Positions 8,034 through 15,831 of a stretch of DNA of 25,771 nt are shown here, one piece after another (position 1 is the stretch's first letter; every line of letters starts with the position of its first letter). The DNA comes from an uncultured Oscillospiraceae bacterium. GTDB taxonomy: Bacteria > Bacillota > Clostridia > Oscillospirales > Oscillospiraceae. The translations under genes were made by a program, and so were the position numbers. A model generated the notes under the pieces. It saw nothing but the letters and a program-made list of their open reading frames with translations, was not told where the DNA came from and did not search any database. The stretch covers positions 1 through 25,771 of the forward strand of contig CAJTOM010000035.1 of the NCBI GenBank assembly GCA_910577915.1, read 5' to 3'.

Positions 8034-8380
8034 CTCGCGCCTCCCGACAAAGACCAGTGGGGCAGGCGGCCCCGGCGATTGTCCCCTACCACGGTGAGCA
8101 GTACATACTCCCGCCCGGAGAAGTCCGCAGGGGCCCGGCGGACCTCCTCCAGCTCGCCCCGGACCAGGTAGTCCCCCTCCGCCGGGGAGACGCCCTCCGG
8201 CATGTTCTCCGCCGGAATCCGCACCCGGCACACGGGAACGGGCCGCGCACCGTCCCCGCTGAGAGTAATCACCGCCTTGCGGTACCAGCTGGCCCCGCAG
8301 ATGACGGTGCAGCGGTAGGCGTCGCCGTCATCCCCCCGGACCGGATGGACCAGGGTCACGGTCTCAGTACAGGCAAGCAC
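8030..8380 (-). CDS. Minor capsid protein, head closure type (Minor_capsid_1 type)
   Basis: I place the start at the GTG at 8380, with GGGAGG about eight bases upstream, giving 116 residues that open TETVTLVHPVRGD. The frame is open further upstream, but that part lies inside the preceding gene. The motif GASWYRKAVITLSGDGARP and the later PAEGDYLVRGELEEV match the 'minor capsid protein 1' family of Gram-positive siphophages, which is thought to act as a head-closure or adaptor protein. The 3' end overlaps the next gene by four bases; the 5' end overlaps the connector gene by 17. Confidence 0.8.
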   Translation of the reverse strand: MLACTETVTLVHPVRGDDGDAYRCTVICGASWYRKAVITLSGDGARPVPVCRVRIPAENMPEGVSPAEGDYLVRGELEEVRRAPADFSGREYVLLTVVGDNRRGRLPHWSLSGGAR

Positions 8381-8726
8381 GGCAGGTCCCTCCCATCCCG
8401 GTATAGAGCAGCCCCGTTGCCGCCAGATGGACGGCGGCAACGGCATAGATTTTCTGGTCCGGCGTTTTGCCGGAGGCGGCGTAGGTCTCCGTATAGCCGT
8501 CGTTGCTGGCGCTGACCACCTCGCCGCCCTTCTCCTGGGCGGCATACGCGTCCGCCAGGGCGCAGCAGCACCGCTTCACCTTCGCCGCAGCAGCAGCAGG
8601 GAGGGGCCTGTTGACCCGCTCCGCCGTCAGCGCCTCCAGATAGGCCCACGCCTTCCAGGAGAGCCGCGTAAAGTCCTCCCGGTTCAACGTACCGCCAAGG
8701 GCGCAGTAAAAATCGTAATCCGGCAT
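8364..8726 (-). CDS. Head-tail connector protein
   Basis: The product has 120 residues. It opens MPDYDFYCALGGTLNREDF, has a helical middle (AAAAAKVKRCCCALADAYAAQE) and a second helix near KIYAVAAVHLAATGLLY. Small helical proteins of this size directly after the major capsid gene are the gp6/gp15-like connectors that dock on the portal. The ATG at 8726 is only six bases past the capsid stop, and no good Shine-Dalgarno sequence is visible, so translation probably depends on ribosomes arriving from the capsid gene. Three adjacent cysteines are unusual. Confidence 0.78.
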   Translation of the reverse strand: MPDYDFYCALGGTLNREDFTRLSWKAWAYLEALTAERVNRPLPAAAAAKVKRCCCALADAYAAQEKGGEVVSASNDGYTETYAASGKTPDQKIYAVAAVHLAATGLLYTGMGGTCRACLY

Positions 8727-8732
8727 GGTCGG

Positions 8733-9926
8733 TTACTGCGGGATCAGGGCGACGTCCTTTGCCGCCGCCGCGCCGGATACGGCCACGCTCTCCGTAACGG
8801 GGGCAAATCCCTTGGCGGAGATGTGCGCCTGATATGCGCCGTCCTCCAGCGTGAAGCTGGCCTTGCCCCCAGCGTCCGTCAGCTTGCGCACGCCGTTGAT
8901 CTCCACCCTTGCGCCCTTCAGGGCGGCCCCATCCTCATCACCGCCGCCGGTGACGGTAAAGGTCACCGTATGGGCGGTCAGCGCCGCAGCGGGTTCCAGG
9001 TAGGCAAAGGAACACATCGTCCGGTTTTCGTCCATTCGCGTGGCGGGGTTGGGCAGCGCCCATCCCATGCGGAATACCACCCGCAGGGCGATCATATCCT
9101 GCTGGGCCAGGTTGTAGACGATCTCCTTGGTGACGGGGTCCTGGATCACGCCCTGGTCCAAAAGCTTCACCGTCACGTCCTGCCGGATGGAGTAAACCGC
9201 CTGGGAGAAGTCGCCCACGATCAGCTGGGCCCGCTTCTGGTCGAAGCAGCCGTTCTGGGGGAAGTACATGGGCGCGCCGTCCAGGGCATACTGGGTGGCC
9301 CCCTGCATATCGCTCTTGAAGATGGGCCGCCCGTCGTTATCCTTGACGCCCCGCAGCTTGGCGCGCATGGACATGGCGGCGATGGCCCCCGTGACCATGC
9401 GGCCGGATTCCTCCGCCCTTCCGATGACGCCGCCCTCGCCCATGATAAGGTCGTAGTACTGAGGCGGCGTGCCCGGCGCGACGTTGTTCCCCGCCTGGCG
9501 GGCCGTGGTGAGGATGTCCGCGCGCCAGGATGCGGGCTTGTTCACGCCGAAGATGGCGGCGCTGTCCACCCGCAGGCCGATGGCCTCCATGACGCGGGGC
9601 TGAATCTCGCCCATGATGTCAAAGCCGGCGTCGTCCACCACCGCCTCGGGGATCGGCACGATAACGGCCAGCTCCTCCGCCGTCAGGTATACGTTGTCCC
9701 AGGCCTGGCCGGTGGTGCTCTTGCAGCCGGTGTCCCCGTTGACCCAGTAGGCCATGGGCAGCATGTCCAATACGGGGATGCGGGTCTGCTTGCTGGTCAT
9801 GTTGGGCAGCCGCTGGGCAAGCTGCATGAAGATGGACTGCTTGGGCGCATCCTGATGGATGGTGGAGACCAGCTGCTCCTGGATCAAGGCCTCCGCGTCC
9901 GCCCGAGATGTGATCGATACAGGCAT
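8733..9926 (-). CDS. Major capsid protein (HK97 fold) with C-terminal Ig-like domain
   Basis: The start is the ATG at 9926: AGGAGG lies about ten bases upstream, and the upstream in-frame TTG at 9947 includes that site. The product has 397 residues. Residues 1-310 have the HK97-type pattern: an N-terminal helix (SRADAEALIQEQLV), the ELAVIVPIPEAVVDDAGFDI loop-and-spine segment, and PMYFPQNG with IVGDFSQAVYSIRQDVTV. Residues about 315-397 form a separate beta domain (VTFTVTGGGDEDGAALKGA, VEINGVRKLTDAGGKASF, VALIPQ) like carboxypeptidase-regulatory or Ig-like folds, probably displayed on the capsid surface. The scaffold gene precedes it, as expected. Confidence 0.92.
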   Translation of the reverse strand: MPVSITSRADAEALIQEQLVSTIHQDAPKQSIFMQLAQRLPNMTSKQTRIPVLDMLPMAYWVNGDTGCKSTTGQAWDNVYLTAEELAVIVPIPEAVVDDAGFDIMGEIQPRVMEAIGLRVDSAAIFGVNKPASWRADILTTARQAGNNVAPGTPPQYYDLIMGEGGVIGRAEESGRMVTGAIAAMSMRAKLRGVKDNDGRPIFKSDMQGATQYALDGAPMYFPQNGCFDQKRAQLIVGDFSQAVYSIRQDVTVKLLDQGVIQDPVTKEIVYNLAQQDMIALRVVFRMGWALPNPATRMDENRTMCSFAYLEPAAALTAHTVTFTVTGGGDEDGAALKGARVEINGVRKLTDAGGKASFTLEDGAYQAHISAKGFAPVTESVAVSGAAAAKDVALIPQ

Positions 9927-9943
9927 TTGATAAATCCTCCTAA

Positions 9944-10492
9944 TCAAATTCTATGTTCGCTTCCGAAGAGGGAGCGCAGGGCCGCGTTCGCCATATCCTT
10001 CTTGTCGGGAGCGCCCTCCCCGCCGTACTGGTGGGTCATGCCGGTGCGCCGGGGAGGCGCCGTCTCAAAAAGGAACGCCGTGTCCTCCCCCTTTTTCAGC
10101 GCCTCCAGCTGCTTGTCCAGGCCGATGATCTCGCCGCCCGCCAGCGTCAGCTTGTCCCGGTCCAGGAAATTCAGCAGCGCCTTGGCGTTTCTGGGCTTCG
10201 CCGCCGCCAGAGCCCGCTCCAGGGCGAAGTCGAACTGCTGCGCCTCCAGCCTTTGGCGGTCCGCCTCCGCCTTGGCCCGCCACTCGGGGTCGTAGCCCTC
10301 CAGCTTTTTGCTGGCGTCAGACAGCTGCCCGGTCAGGGTGGCGATCTGCCCATGGGCGTGCTCCAGCTCCGCCTGCGGCACATAGGCCCCGCCGGCGGCG
10401 TTCACCGCCTGGATGCCCCGCTCCTCAGCCGCCTGGACCAGCTGGTCATAGCTCAGCGGGCCGCCGCTGAACAGCTCCTTAAGAAATTCCAT
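9944..10492 (-). CDS. Capsid scaffold protein (GP20 family)
   Basis: The product has 182 residues from the ATG at 10492, preceded by AAAGGAG at good spacing. It is rich in charged residues and Ala, with a predicted coiled coil over about residues 40-90 (LEHAHGQIATLTGQLSDAS, EADRQRLEAQQFDFALERAL), followed by AKPRNAKALLNFLDRDKL. This is the pattern of Phage_GP20 scaffold proteins, which nucleate procapsid assembly and then leave. It lies immediately before the major capsid gene. The C-terminus (NAALRSLFG) may bind the capsid subunit, as in other scaffolds. Confidence 0.88.
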   Translation of the reverse strand: MEFLKELFSGGPLSYDQLVQAAEERGIQAVNAAGGAYVPQAELEHAHGQIATLTGQLSDASKKLEGYDPEWRAKAEADRQRLEAQQFDFALERALAAAKPRNAKALLNFLDRDKLTLAGGEIIGLDKQLEALKKGEDTAFLFETAPPRRTGMTHQYGGEGAPDKKDMANAALRSLFGSEHRI

Positions 10493-10563
10493 GGTGCTCC
10501 TTTCTCCCGGCGCAGCCGGGCGGTAAAAAAATAAAGGGACCAGCTGCCGGGAAACCCCGGCAG

Positions 10564-10728
10564 TCAGCCCCAACGGCTCTCCGCAGCGCCAATCCGCTGC
10601 GTGCTGTGTTTGATCGTCTTTTTAACCTCTAGGACGACGACCCCGCCGCCCTTCCTCCGGACCTCCGCGTCGTTGCCCCGGTTTAGGATGGCCTCGATGG
10701 CCGCGATGGCTTTTTCGTCCATGTGCAT
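10564..10728 (-). CDS. Small conserved-type phage protein, unknown function
   Basis: This is a short gene of 54 codons. The product reads MHMDEKAIAAIEAILNR, then GNDAEVRRKGGGVVVLEV and a basic end KKTIKHSTQRIGAAESRWG. The ATG at 10728 overlaps the TGA of the upstream gene (TGATG); a second in-frame ATG lies at 10722. An N-terminal amphipathic helix followed by a basic beta-hairpin-like EVRRKGGGVVVLEVKK is seen in small proteins near the scaffold gene of related siphophages. No function is known to me. About 70 bases between this stop and the scaffold start hold nothing else I can identify. Confidence 0.6.
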   Translation of the reverse strand: MHMDEKAIAAIEAILNRGNDAEVRRKGGGVVVLEVKKTIKHSTQRIGAAESRWG

Positions 10729-10955
10729 CACCCAAGATCAATGTCCGGCAGGATGTCCCGGAACCGGCGCCCCTGTATGATCCAATGCTCCAGCAGATCG
10801 TCCAGCGTTTCAAATTCCAATTCCGTATCGCCGGGACGGTCGGAGGCGGTCACATAGTACCTCCCGCCGGGCCAGCATATGGAATATCTCTCGCCGTTAT
10901 ACGCGAAATCCGGCTCGTTGCAGCACATCATTTCCTTAAATTCATCGATCGTCAT
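10728..10955 (-). CDS. Small acidic protein, candidate immunity partner of the MuF C-terminal domain
   Basis: The product has 75 residues and starts MTIDEFKEMMCCNEPDF at the ATG at 10955, with GGAGG ten bases upstream. It is acidic and ends with LDDLLEHWIIQGRRFRDILPDIDL. The gene begins inside the last codons of the MuF-type head gene (overlap of 14 bases), so the two are coupled. The AT-richer base composition matches the toxin-like end of that gene, not the surrounding head genes. Small acidic proteins encoded straight after MuF-toxin genes are often immunity proteins. That role is inference from context and composition. Confidence 0.68.
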   Translation of the reverse strand: MTIDEFKEMMCCNEPDFAYNGERYSICWPGGRYYVTASDRPGDTELEFETLDDLLEHWIIQGRRFRDILPDIDLG

Positions 10956-12459
10956 GACCGCTATCCTCCAAAATATCTCTGTGCTGGATATACTCCAGCT
11001 CCGTTGCGCTCCTGTCCCGCCTGTCCGGCTTCTTTTGGCCGGGAAACCAGGTGTAATCATGGACATGCTCTCCACGCCGCCCATACGGGTGGCGTTTGGA
11101 ATTCCCGTGATCGCCGCCGTGGATCTGTGTTTTTATAACGCCCGTTTCATCGTATATTGTACGATCACGCTGCTTCCCGTTTTGCGACAGCGTATCCACC
11201 ACTGCGTTGGGCTTATACTTGGAGGGAATCCTGACGTGTTCTTTCCCTGTCCAATCGTCTGTCGTGATGATGGTCCCATCCTTATGATAGCGTATTTTTT
11301 CGTATTTGGCAACCGCCCAATGGGCCCTCGCCGCCTCGCGCCGCCCAAAATCCGCAATCTGCGGCCGGTCCCCCTGCCGCCTCAGCCCGGCCTGACGGCA
11401 GAAGTCCGCCTCCCGCGTCCGCCATTCACTGATTTTGGCCGCCGCCTCCTCTGTGGACTGCCCTGCGGCCTCCATGGCCTTGTACTCCCTCTTCCAGCGC
11501 CGGAGCTGCCGTTCAATGTACCGCTGGTTTTGGCGGGCCTCGTATTCGGTCATGCTTCTGCCGTTGTACGCAGCCGCCTTCGCTGCGTACTCCTCCAGCA
11601 GCTCCGGGGGATAGGCGCGCGGCGCGCCCTCGAACCAGGGGGCGAAGCTGTGGCTGCAATTCCAGCCGCACAAGCCCTCCCCGGTGCCGTATCCAGTCGA
11701 TGACACAAAATCGGGGTACTTGCCGCTCTGCCCGCTGCGGCTGTAGATTTTTCCCTGCCACTGCGCATGGCTGGGCCTTGCGCCGGCGTGGGCGGTAACC
11801 TCCACCAGGTCGGTGCCCATCTCACCCATAAGCGCCAGCTGTGCCCTTGCCGCCGTCTGGCTGCATCCGGTGATCACCGCGCGGCGGACCGCCGTCTCCA
11901 GCGTGTCCTCGTGCCCCGTAGAATACCGGATGGACTTGACCCCCTGCCGGGACAGGTCTTTCACCGCATTTCGGACGGCGGCGCTGTAGTCGAAGCCGCC
12001 GGACGTAATTTGCAGCCACGCCCGGTCCAGCGCGTCCTCGAACTGCTTGGCGGCGGTGCGGGCCGTGGTGCAGGTCAGGTTGGTGAAGAGTCCGCCCGTC
12101 TGGGCCAGCCCGGCGCGAAGAACCGCGTCCACCCCCGCCGCCGCAAGGACGTCCGCCTCCCCCATCCCCGCAGCGGCGTAGACGGCGGCGTCGGCTGTCA
12201 GGGACCGCTCCACCGCCTCCGTCATCAGCCGCCGCAACTCCTCCCGGCTCCTGCTGGAAACAGCGGAAAGGCGCGCCTCGATCTCGCTCTCCAGCATCCC
12301 CATAGCCCGCAGCTTCTGGCGCTGGTGCTGGGCGGCGGGGATATAGTAGTCATATTGGGCGATCTGCTCCGCCATATGGGCGAGGATGCCGCCCTCCACC
12401 TCGCCGTACAATTCCACCAGAGCGTCCGGGATGCCTGCCAGGTACTCCGGCGGCAGCAT
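10942..12459 (-). CDS. Minor head protein (Phage_min_cap2, MuF-like) with toxin-like C-terminus
   Basis: The start is the ATG at 12459, overlapping the portal TAA (TAATG); the product has 505 residues. Residues 1-380 fit the phage minor capsid protein 2/MuF family: an N-terminal helical part, then RYSTGHEDTLETAVRRAV, VEVTAHAGARPSHAQWQGK and GYGTGEGLCGWNCSHSFAPW. These proteins sit at the portal and may be ejected with DNA. From about residue 391 a separate, His-rich domain follows: GKQRDRTIYDETGVIKTQI, then HGGDHGN, KRHPYG and GEHVHDYTW. It resembles nuclease-like polymorphic toxin tips fused to MuF proteins. Base composition drops in GC over this domain (about 10942-11290). The toxin reading is inference; the head protein call is firm. 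Confidence 0.88.
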   Translation of the reverse strand: MLPPEYLAGIPDALVELYGEVEGGILAHMAEQIAQYDYYIPAAQHQRQKLRAMGMLESEIEARLSAVSSRSREELRRLMTEAVERSLTADAAVYAAAGMGEADVLAAAGVDAVLRAGLAQTGGLFTNLTCTTARTAAKQFEDALDRAWLQITSGGFDYSAAVRNAVKDLSRQGVKSIRYSTGHEDTLETAVRRAVITGCSQTAARAQLALMGEMGTDLVEVTAHAGARPSHAQWQGKIYSRSGQSGKYPDFVSSTGYGTGEGLCGWNCSHSFAPWFEGAPRAYPPELLEEYAAKAAAYNGRSMTEYEARQNQRYIERQLRRWKREYKAMEAAGQSTEEAAAKISEWRTREADFCRQAGLRRQGDRPQIADFGRREAARAHWAVAKYEKIRYHKDGTIITTDDWTGKEHVRIPSKYKPNAVVDTLSQNGKQRDRTIYDETGVIKTQIHGGDHGNSKRHPYGRRGEHVHDYTWFPGQKKPDRRDRSATELEYIQHRDILEDSGHDDR

Positions 12460-13817
12460 TACGCGAATCCGAAGGCGTCCGCCTCCGGCTCCTTGCCGCC
12501 CATGGCCTTGGCCTGCTCCTCGGTCTCGCCGTACCACTTGGCCCGAAATTCCCACGCCTGCATGATGCCGTCCCGGACCTCCTGGAGGTCCCGCTGCCGG
12601 GTGCTGCCCGCATCCTCGATGATGGAATCGTCAAAATTCACCCGTGTCTCAAACGCGGCCGTCACGCCCAGAAGAGAGGCCACGCCCTCCGCCAGCCCCA
12701 CCAGCGCGTGCTCCAGCAGCAGCTCATGCTTTCTCAGGCTCTGGAACAGGTCGGATTTTTCGCTGACGACCTCCGTGGCCGTCTTGACATGCCCCTGCTC
12801 GAAGCTGTACCGGTCCTTCCCCATGCCGCACTTGCAGGACAGCAGCGCCAGTCCGGATTTGATCGCCGCCTCGTGGGCCTCGTGGCGGAGCTCCATGTTG
12901 AGCTCTACGATCTTGTTTTCTCCGCCGTCGGCGGCCGGGACCGCGTAAAATTCCGTATCGTTATCGTCGAACACCGGCGTAACGCCTCCGTCCTCCTCCA
13001 TCATCATCCGCGCCATGGTGAGGGGTACGGTGATCCGCTTTTTTCCCAGCCGAAATTCGTTTTGGTAGCTGTCGTATACCAGGTCTAGCCCCTCCAGCTG
13101 GTCCAGGGCGTTGGCAAAAATGGAGATGCCCATGGGGCACTCCAAATCCACATTGTTGACGATGTTGGGCTTCAGGATTTGGAACAGCGGCACGGCGGAG
13201 CCGGTGTGGACCTCCGCCTCCATGCCGTCCGGCAGCGGCAGCTCCCTCATCGTGCTCCCGCGCCGCTGGAACAGGTGATTTTCGACGACGTACCGTCCTG
13301 CTTCGTCCAGGCGGTGGATGCCGAGGGTGATCTGGCTCTCCTGCCGCATCACCCGCTCGCTGCCGAAGGCGCATTCCGTGATCGTGCCGTTATCCCAGGA
13401 CAAGGGGTAGATCAGGCCCGCCCGGATGTAGTCGATCTTGACCCTGCCGCCGTCCAGGTACTCCACAAAAGCGCCGGTACCCAGGGCGAACGTCAGCTCC
13501 AGCAGCTGGTTGGCCCGCACCCGGAAGTTGTTGGCGTCCAATACCTCGTGGATGCGCTTATTTACCGACGGCTTGCTGGCGATGATCTCGACCTTTTCGT
13601 TCAGCGCGAGGTTGGCCCAGTCCTCCGCGACGGTCTTTGCCATGCCGAGGGTCTTGCGGATACGGCGCACCTTGCGCTTTCCGTTGTATTGCTGGTAGCA
13701 GTGGAAGGCGGGCACCTTGCCCTGATACCACCTCTGCCAGAGGGAAATTACGCTGTACCAGCTGTTGTCCACGCAGGCCCAGCCCCGCCCCTTCAAATAT
13801 TGGACAATGGCATTCAC
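12459..13817 (-). CDS. Portal protein
   Basis: The product has 452 residues from a GTG at 13817 with an AGGGGG-type site upstream. It shows the pattern of SPP1/A118-type portals: MAKTVAEDWANLALNEKVEI, ANQLLELTFALGTGAFVEYL, the wing-stem region around IFANALDQLEGLDLVYDSY and a C-terminal helix-rich part (KTATEVVSEKSDLFQSLRKH). The dodecameric portal is the DNA channel at one capsid vertex and the docking site of the terminase. It follows terL with a 14-base gap and overlaps the MuF-type gene by one base, the standard order. Confidence 0.92.
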   Translation of the reverse strand: MNAIVQYLKGRGWACVDNSWYSVISLWQRWYQGKVPAFHCYQQYNGKRKVRRIRKTLGMAKTVAEDWANLALNEKVEIIASKPSVNKRIHEVLDANNFRVRANQLLELTFALGTGAFVEYLDGGRVKIDYIRAGLIYPLSWDNGTITECAFGSERVMRQESQITLGIHRLDEAGRYVVENHLFQRRGSTMRELPLPDGMEAEVHTGSAVPLFQILKPNIVNNVDLECPMGISIFANALDQLEGLDLVYDSYQNEFRLGKKRITVPLTMARMMMEEDGGVTPVFDDNDTEFYAVPAADGGENKIVELNMELRHEAHEAAIKSGLALLSCKCGMGKDRYSFEQGHVKTATEVVSEKSDLFQSLRKHELLLEHALVGLAEGVASLLGVTAAFETRVNFDDSIIEDAGSTRQRDLQEVRDGIMQAWEFRAKWYGETEEQAKAMGGKEPEADAFGFA

Positions 13818-13831
13818 ATGGCCGCCCCCTT

Positions 13832-15130
13832 TTATGCAGGATACAGGATGTCGTTCTGAACTGGCTCTGTGGTATACTCCATGCTGTCCAGGCTGTCGAT
13901 GTTGGTGCTGCCGTCGTCCAGGCGCACGTCCTCCAGGGGCCTCTTAGCGTCGTATACCGCCCGCTCCAGCGCCTTGATGGTCTGGGTACACCGGCTGCAA
14001 ATTTTGAAGCGGTCCTGGGCCATCAGGCTGTTGTAAAAGGCAATCCGCTCATGGATCGGGCCCTTGAGGGCGCTCTTCACGTCAAGGCGGAGCTTCGCGC
14101 CGGCGGCGGCAATGGCCAGCCCCCGCATCAGCGTCTGCTCCGCGCTGTCGCAGCGGGCCTCATAGACCCGGTACCGGGCCTTTGCCCGCCGGACAAAATC
14201 CACAAAGTCCTCCTCCAGCTGCTTCGGCGAGAGCACGCCGTCCCGCCTGTTGTCGTGGTAGTACTCATCCAGCACCACCACCTCGCCCATCCCCGGCGTG
14301 AAGCCCGTCAGGGTGAAGGCGTGGGCCGAACCGGTGCCGCCGAAGTCCACGCCGACGACCGCATACTGGACAGGCGGCGGCGCGTCGAGGACGTACCGCT
14401 CCGGGCGGTCCGCAAACTGCGGGTAGACAAGGCCGTCCGTCAGCGCCCACTCCCCCAGGATAAAGCGCCGGTAAAACACGCCGGAGAACATCCGCTGGTA
14501 CCGGTCCTTCGTCCTGGACGACAGGCTCAGATTGTCGTCCATCAGGAAATGCAGGCAGTATATCCGCTTCTCCTCCGCCCTCTCGATCAGCTCCGTCTTG
14601 ACGTAATGAGCGGGGCTCTCCGGATTGCAGCTGAGCCAGACCTTTGCCCCGTCTGCGCTGCACCGGCCGATCATCTGCTCGATGAAATTCCGGGGAAACA
14701 GGGCCGCTTCATCTGCCAAGGCCCCGGCGGCGGTAAGCCCCTGAAGCCGGTCCTGGCTGCGCTCGTTGTGGGCGTCGTAGAGGTAATATACGTTTCCGCC
14801 CACCTCAAGGCGGGTCTCATCGCCGCTGCTGACATAGAGGTACGGCAGCTCCCAGCCGCGCAGAATCTGGAGCGCTGGTCCGATGACGTTCTTTTTCAGC
14901 GCGCCAATGGTCTTGCCCGCGAGGATAAAGGTTTCCTCCTCAAACGTGCGCAAGGACCACAGGAAAAATCCGCACAGCATCGCCACCGTTTTCCCGGAGC
15001 GGATCGCCCCGTCTGCGATGACCATATCGCAGTCCCGATAGGGACAGCCCTCCGCCCACCAGTACATAAGCTGCTTCTGCTTGGGGGAGAAGGGGCGGAA
15101 CGCAAAGCCCTTACCCGTCCTCTTCGGCAT
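13832..15130 (-). CDS. terL: Terminase large subunit (intact, this prophage)
   Basis: The product has 432 residues and is the ATPase-nuclease of the DNA packaging motor. Residues 41-48 are a Walker A (GAIRSGKT). Residues 137-141 give the Walker B (ALADE, with the catalytic Glu at 141). The conserved CNP motif follows (VWLSCNPES, about 165-172). The nuclease domain begins near VVGVDFGGTGSAHAFTL, whose Asp is a metal ligand, with later acidic residues in VVLDEYYHD. Length and architecture match the PBSX/XtmB-like group. The start ATG lies 20 bases inside the end of terS. A second, truncated terL of a different lineage lies at 24406-24900. Confidence 0.95.
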   Translation of the reverse strand: MPKRTGKGFAFRPFSPKQKQLMYWWAEGCPYRDCDMVIADGAIRSGKTVAMLCGFFLWSLRTFEEETFILAGKTIGALKKNVIGPALQILRGWELPYLYVSSGDETRLEVGGNVYYLYDAHNERSQDRLQGLTAAGALADEAALFPRNFIEQMIGRCSADGAKVWLSCNPESPAHYVKTELIERAEEKRIYCLHFLMDDNLSLSSRTKDRYQRMFSGVFYRRFILGEWALTDGLVYPQFADRPERYVLDAPPPVQYAVVGVDFGGTGSAHAFTLTGFTPGMGEVVVLDEYYHDNRRDGVLSPKQLEEDFVDFVRRAKARYRVYEARCDSAEQTLMRGLAIAAAGAKLRLDVKSALKGPIHERIAFYNSLMAQDRFKICSRCTQTIKALERAVYDAKRPLEDVRLDDGSTNIDSLDSMEYTTEPVQNDILYPA

Positions 15131-15650
15131 ACAGCGCCTCGACCTCCCCCTCTGCGGGCCGGACCGCCTCCAGGAACGCGCTCAGGGCCGCGCTGCTCCC
15201 CGCCTGGCTGCTCCGGTCGAATACGCCCAGGCGCTTGCCCAGCAGCTCCAGGGCCTTGAGCTTGTCGGCCATCCTGTATTTTTTGACAAATCCATCCCCA
15301 TCGCTGCCGGCCACGTCCTGCACCTCCAGCCCCACCAGCGCGGCGGCTGTGCCGTCGTCCAGCTTCGATATGTCCAGAGGTCTTCCGTTCTCGTCAAACA
15401 TCTTTCGAATGTCGAAAAAGGCCAGCTTCGCGGTTTCGCGCAGGACCATATCCTGCGTAATCTCCGTGCGCTTTTGAAGCGCCTCCTTGGCCTGCTGAAT
15501 CGCAGATTGAATTTCAGGTTTTTTCAAGTTCTCCTGCCCAATTGAATAGGCGGTTTTCTGACTGTATCCAGCTCTTTTGGCGGCGGCGGTGGCATTCAAA
15601 TCCGCCAAATACTCCTGCACGAATCTCTGCTGCTTGAGTGTCAACGCCAT
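15111..15650 (-). CDS. terS: Terminase small subunit (XtmA/Terminase_2 type)
   Basis: The product has 179 residues from the ATG at 15650, preceded by AGAGAGG about seven bases upstream. The N-terminal MALTLKQQRFVQEYLADL, then NATAAAKRAGYSQKTAYSIG is the classic DNA-binding helix-turn-helix opening of Terminase_2 small subunits, followed by the IQQAKEALQKRTEITQDMVL helices and a C-terminal YRMADKLKALELLGKRLGVF segment. It recognises the packaging start site and loads TerL. It is the first gene of the late operon and follows the hairpin-rich gap at 15651-15831. Confidence 0.93.
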   Translation of the reverse strand: MALTLKQQRFVQEYLADLNATAAAKRAGYSQKTAYSIGQENLKKPEIQSAIQQAKEALQKRTEITQDMVLRETAKLAFFDIRKMFDENGRPLDISKLDDGTAAALVGLEVQDVAGSDGDGFVKKYRMADKLKALELLGKRLGVFDRSSQAGSSAALSAFLEAVRPAEGEVEALYAEEDG

Positions 15651-15711
15651 CCCACCACCTCTCTCTCGCTTAAAATGATCCCAGCAGCGGTCCACCGGCA
15701 TATCCTCCGCA

Positions 15712-15739
15712 GCCCGAGGCCGGCTTGCCGGCCTCGGGC
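15712..15739. terminator. Perfect 13-bp hairpin before terS
   Basis: The arms at 15712-15724 and 15727-15739 are perfect reverse complements (GCCCGAGGCCGGC) separated by TT. No U-tract follows on either strand, so it is not a textbook terminator. It could stop transcription coming from the HTH gene, mask the terS leader, or mark a packaging site. Confidence 0.5.
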
Positions 15740-15756
15740 AAAAGGAGGGAGGAGTG

Positions 15757-15777
15757 CGGCGGTGAACCATGCCGCCG
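15757..15777. repeat. Short inverted repeat between HTH gene and terS
   Basis: CGGCGG at 15757-15762 and CCGCCG at 15772-15777 are perfect complements around a nine-base loop. This is the middle one of three stem-loops in the gap before terS. Confidence 0.4.
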
Positions 15778-15785
15778 TAGGTTTG

Positions 15786-15794
15786 ATGATAGCA
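15786..15794 (-). promoter_or_regulatory. Possible extended -10 promoter for the late operon
   Basis: On the - strand the sequence reads TGCTATCAT, an extended -10 (TGn plus TATCAT). No convincing -35 is seen 17 bases upstream. It would lie about 136 bases before terS, in the only sizeable gap of the late region. Weak evidence on sequence alone. Confidence 0.3.
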
Positions 15795-15808
15795 TAGATA
15801 TTGACGGC

Positions 15809-15831
15809 CCGTCCCCCCCACGGGGGGACGG
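15809..15831 (-). terminator. Perfect 10-bp GC hairpin at the end of the HTH gene
   Basis: CCGTCCCCCC at 15809-15818 and GGGGGGACGG at 15822-15831 pair perfectly around a CAC loop. The hairpin begins at the base next to the stop codon of the 15832-16044 gene. It probably ends or attenuates early transcription before the late genes, although no clear T-run follows. Confidence 0.45.

Noticed and set aside
8427..10295. + strand frame of 622 codons over the capsid region
   Set aside because: It lies antisense to capsid and scaffold genes and has no ribosome site. High GC creates long antisense frames throughout the window.
13637..15259. + strand frame of 540 codons over terL
   Set aside because: Antisense of terL and portal, which carry Walker motifs and correct synteny; no domain seen in the + product.
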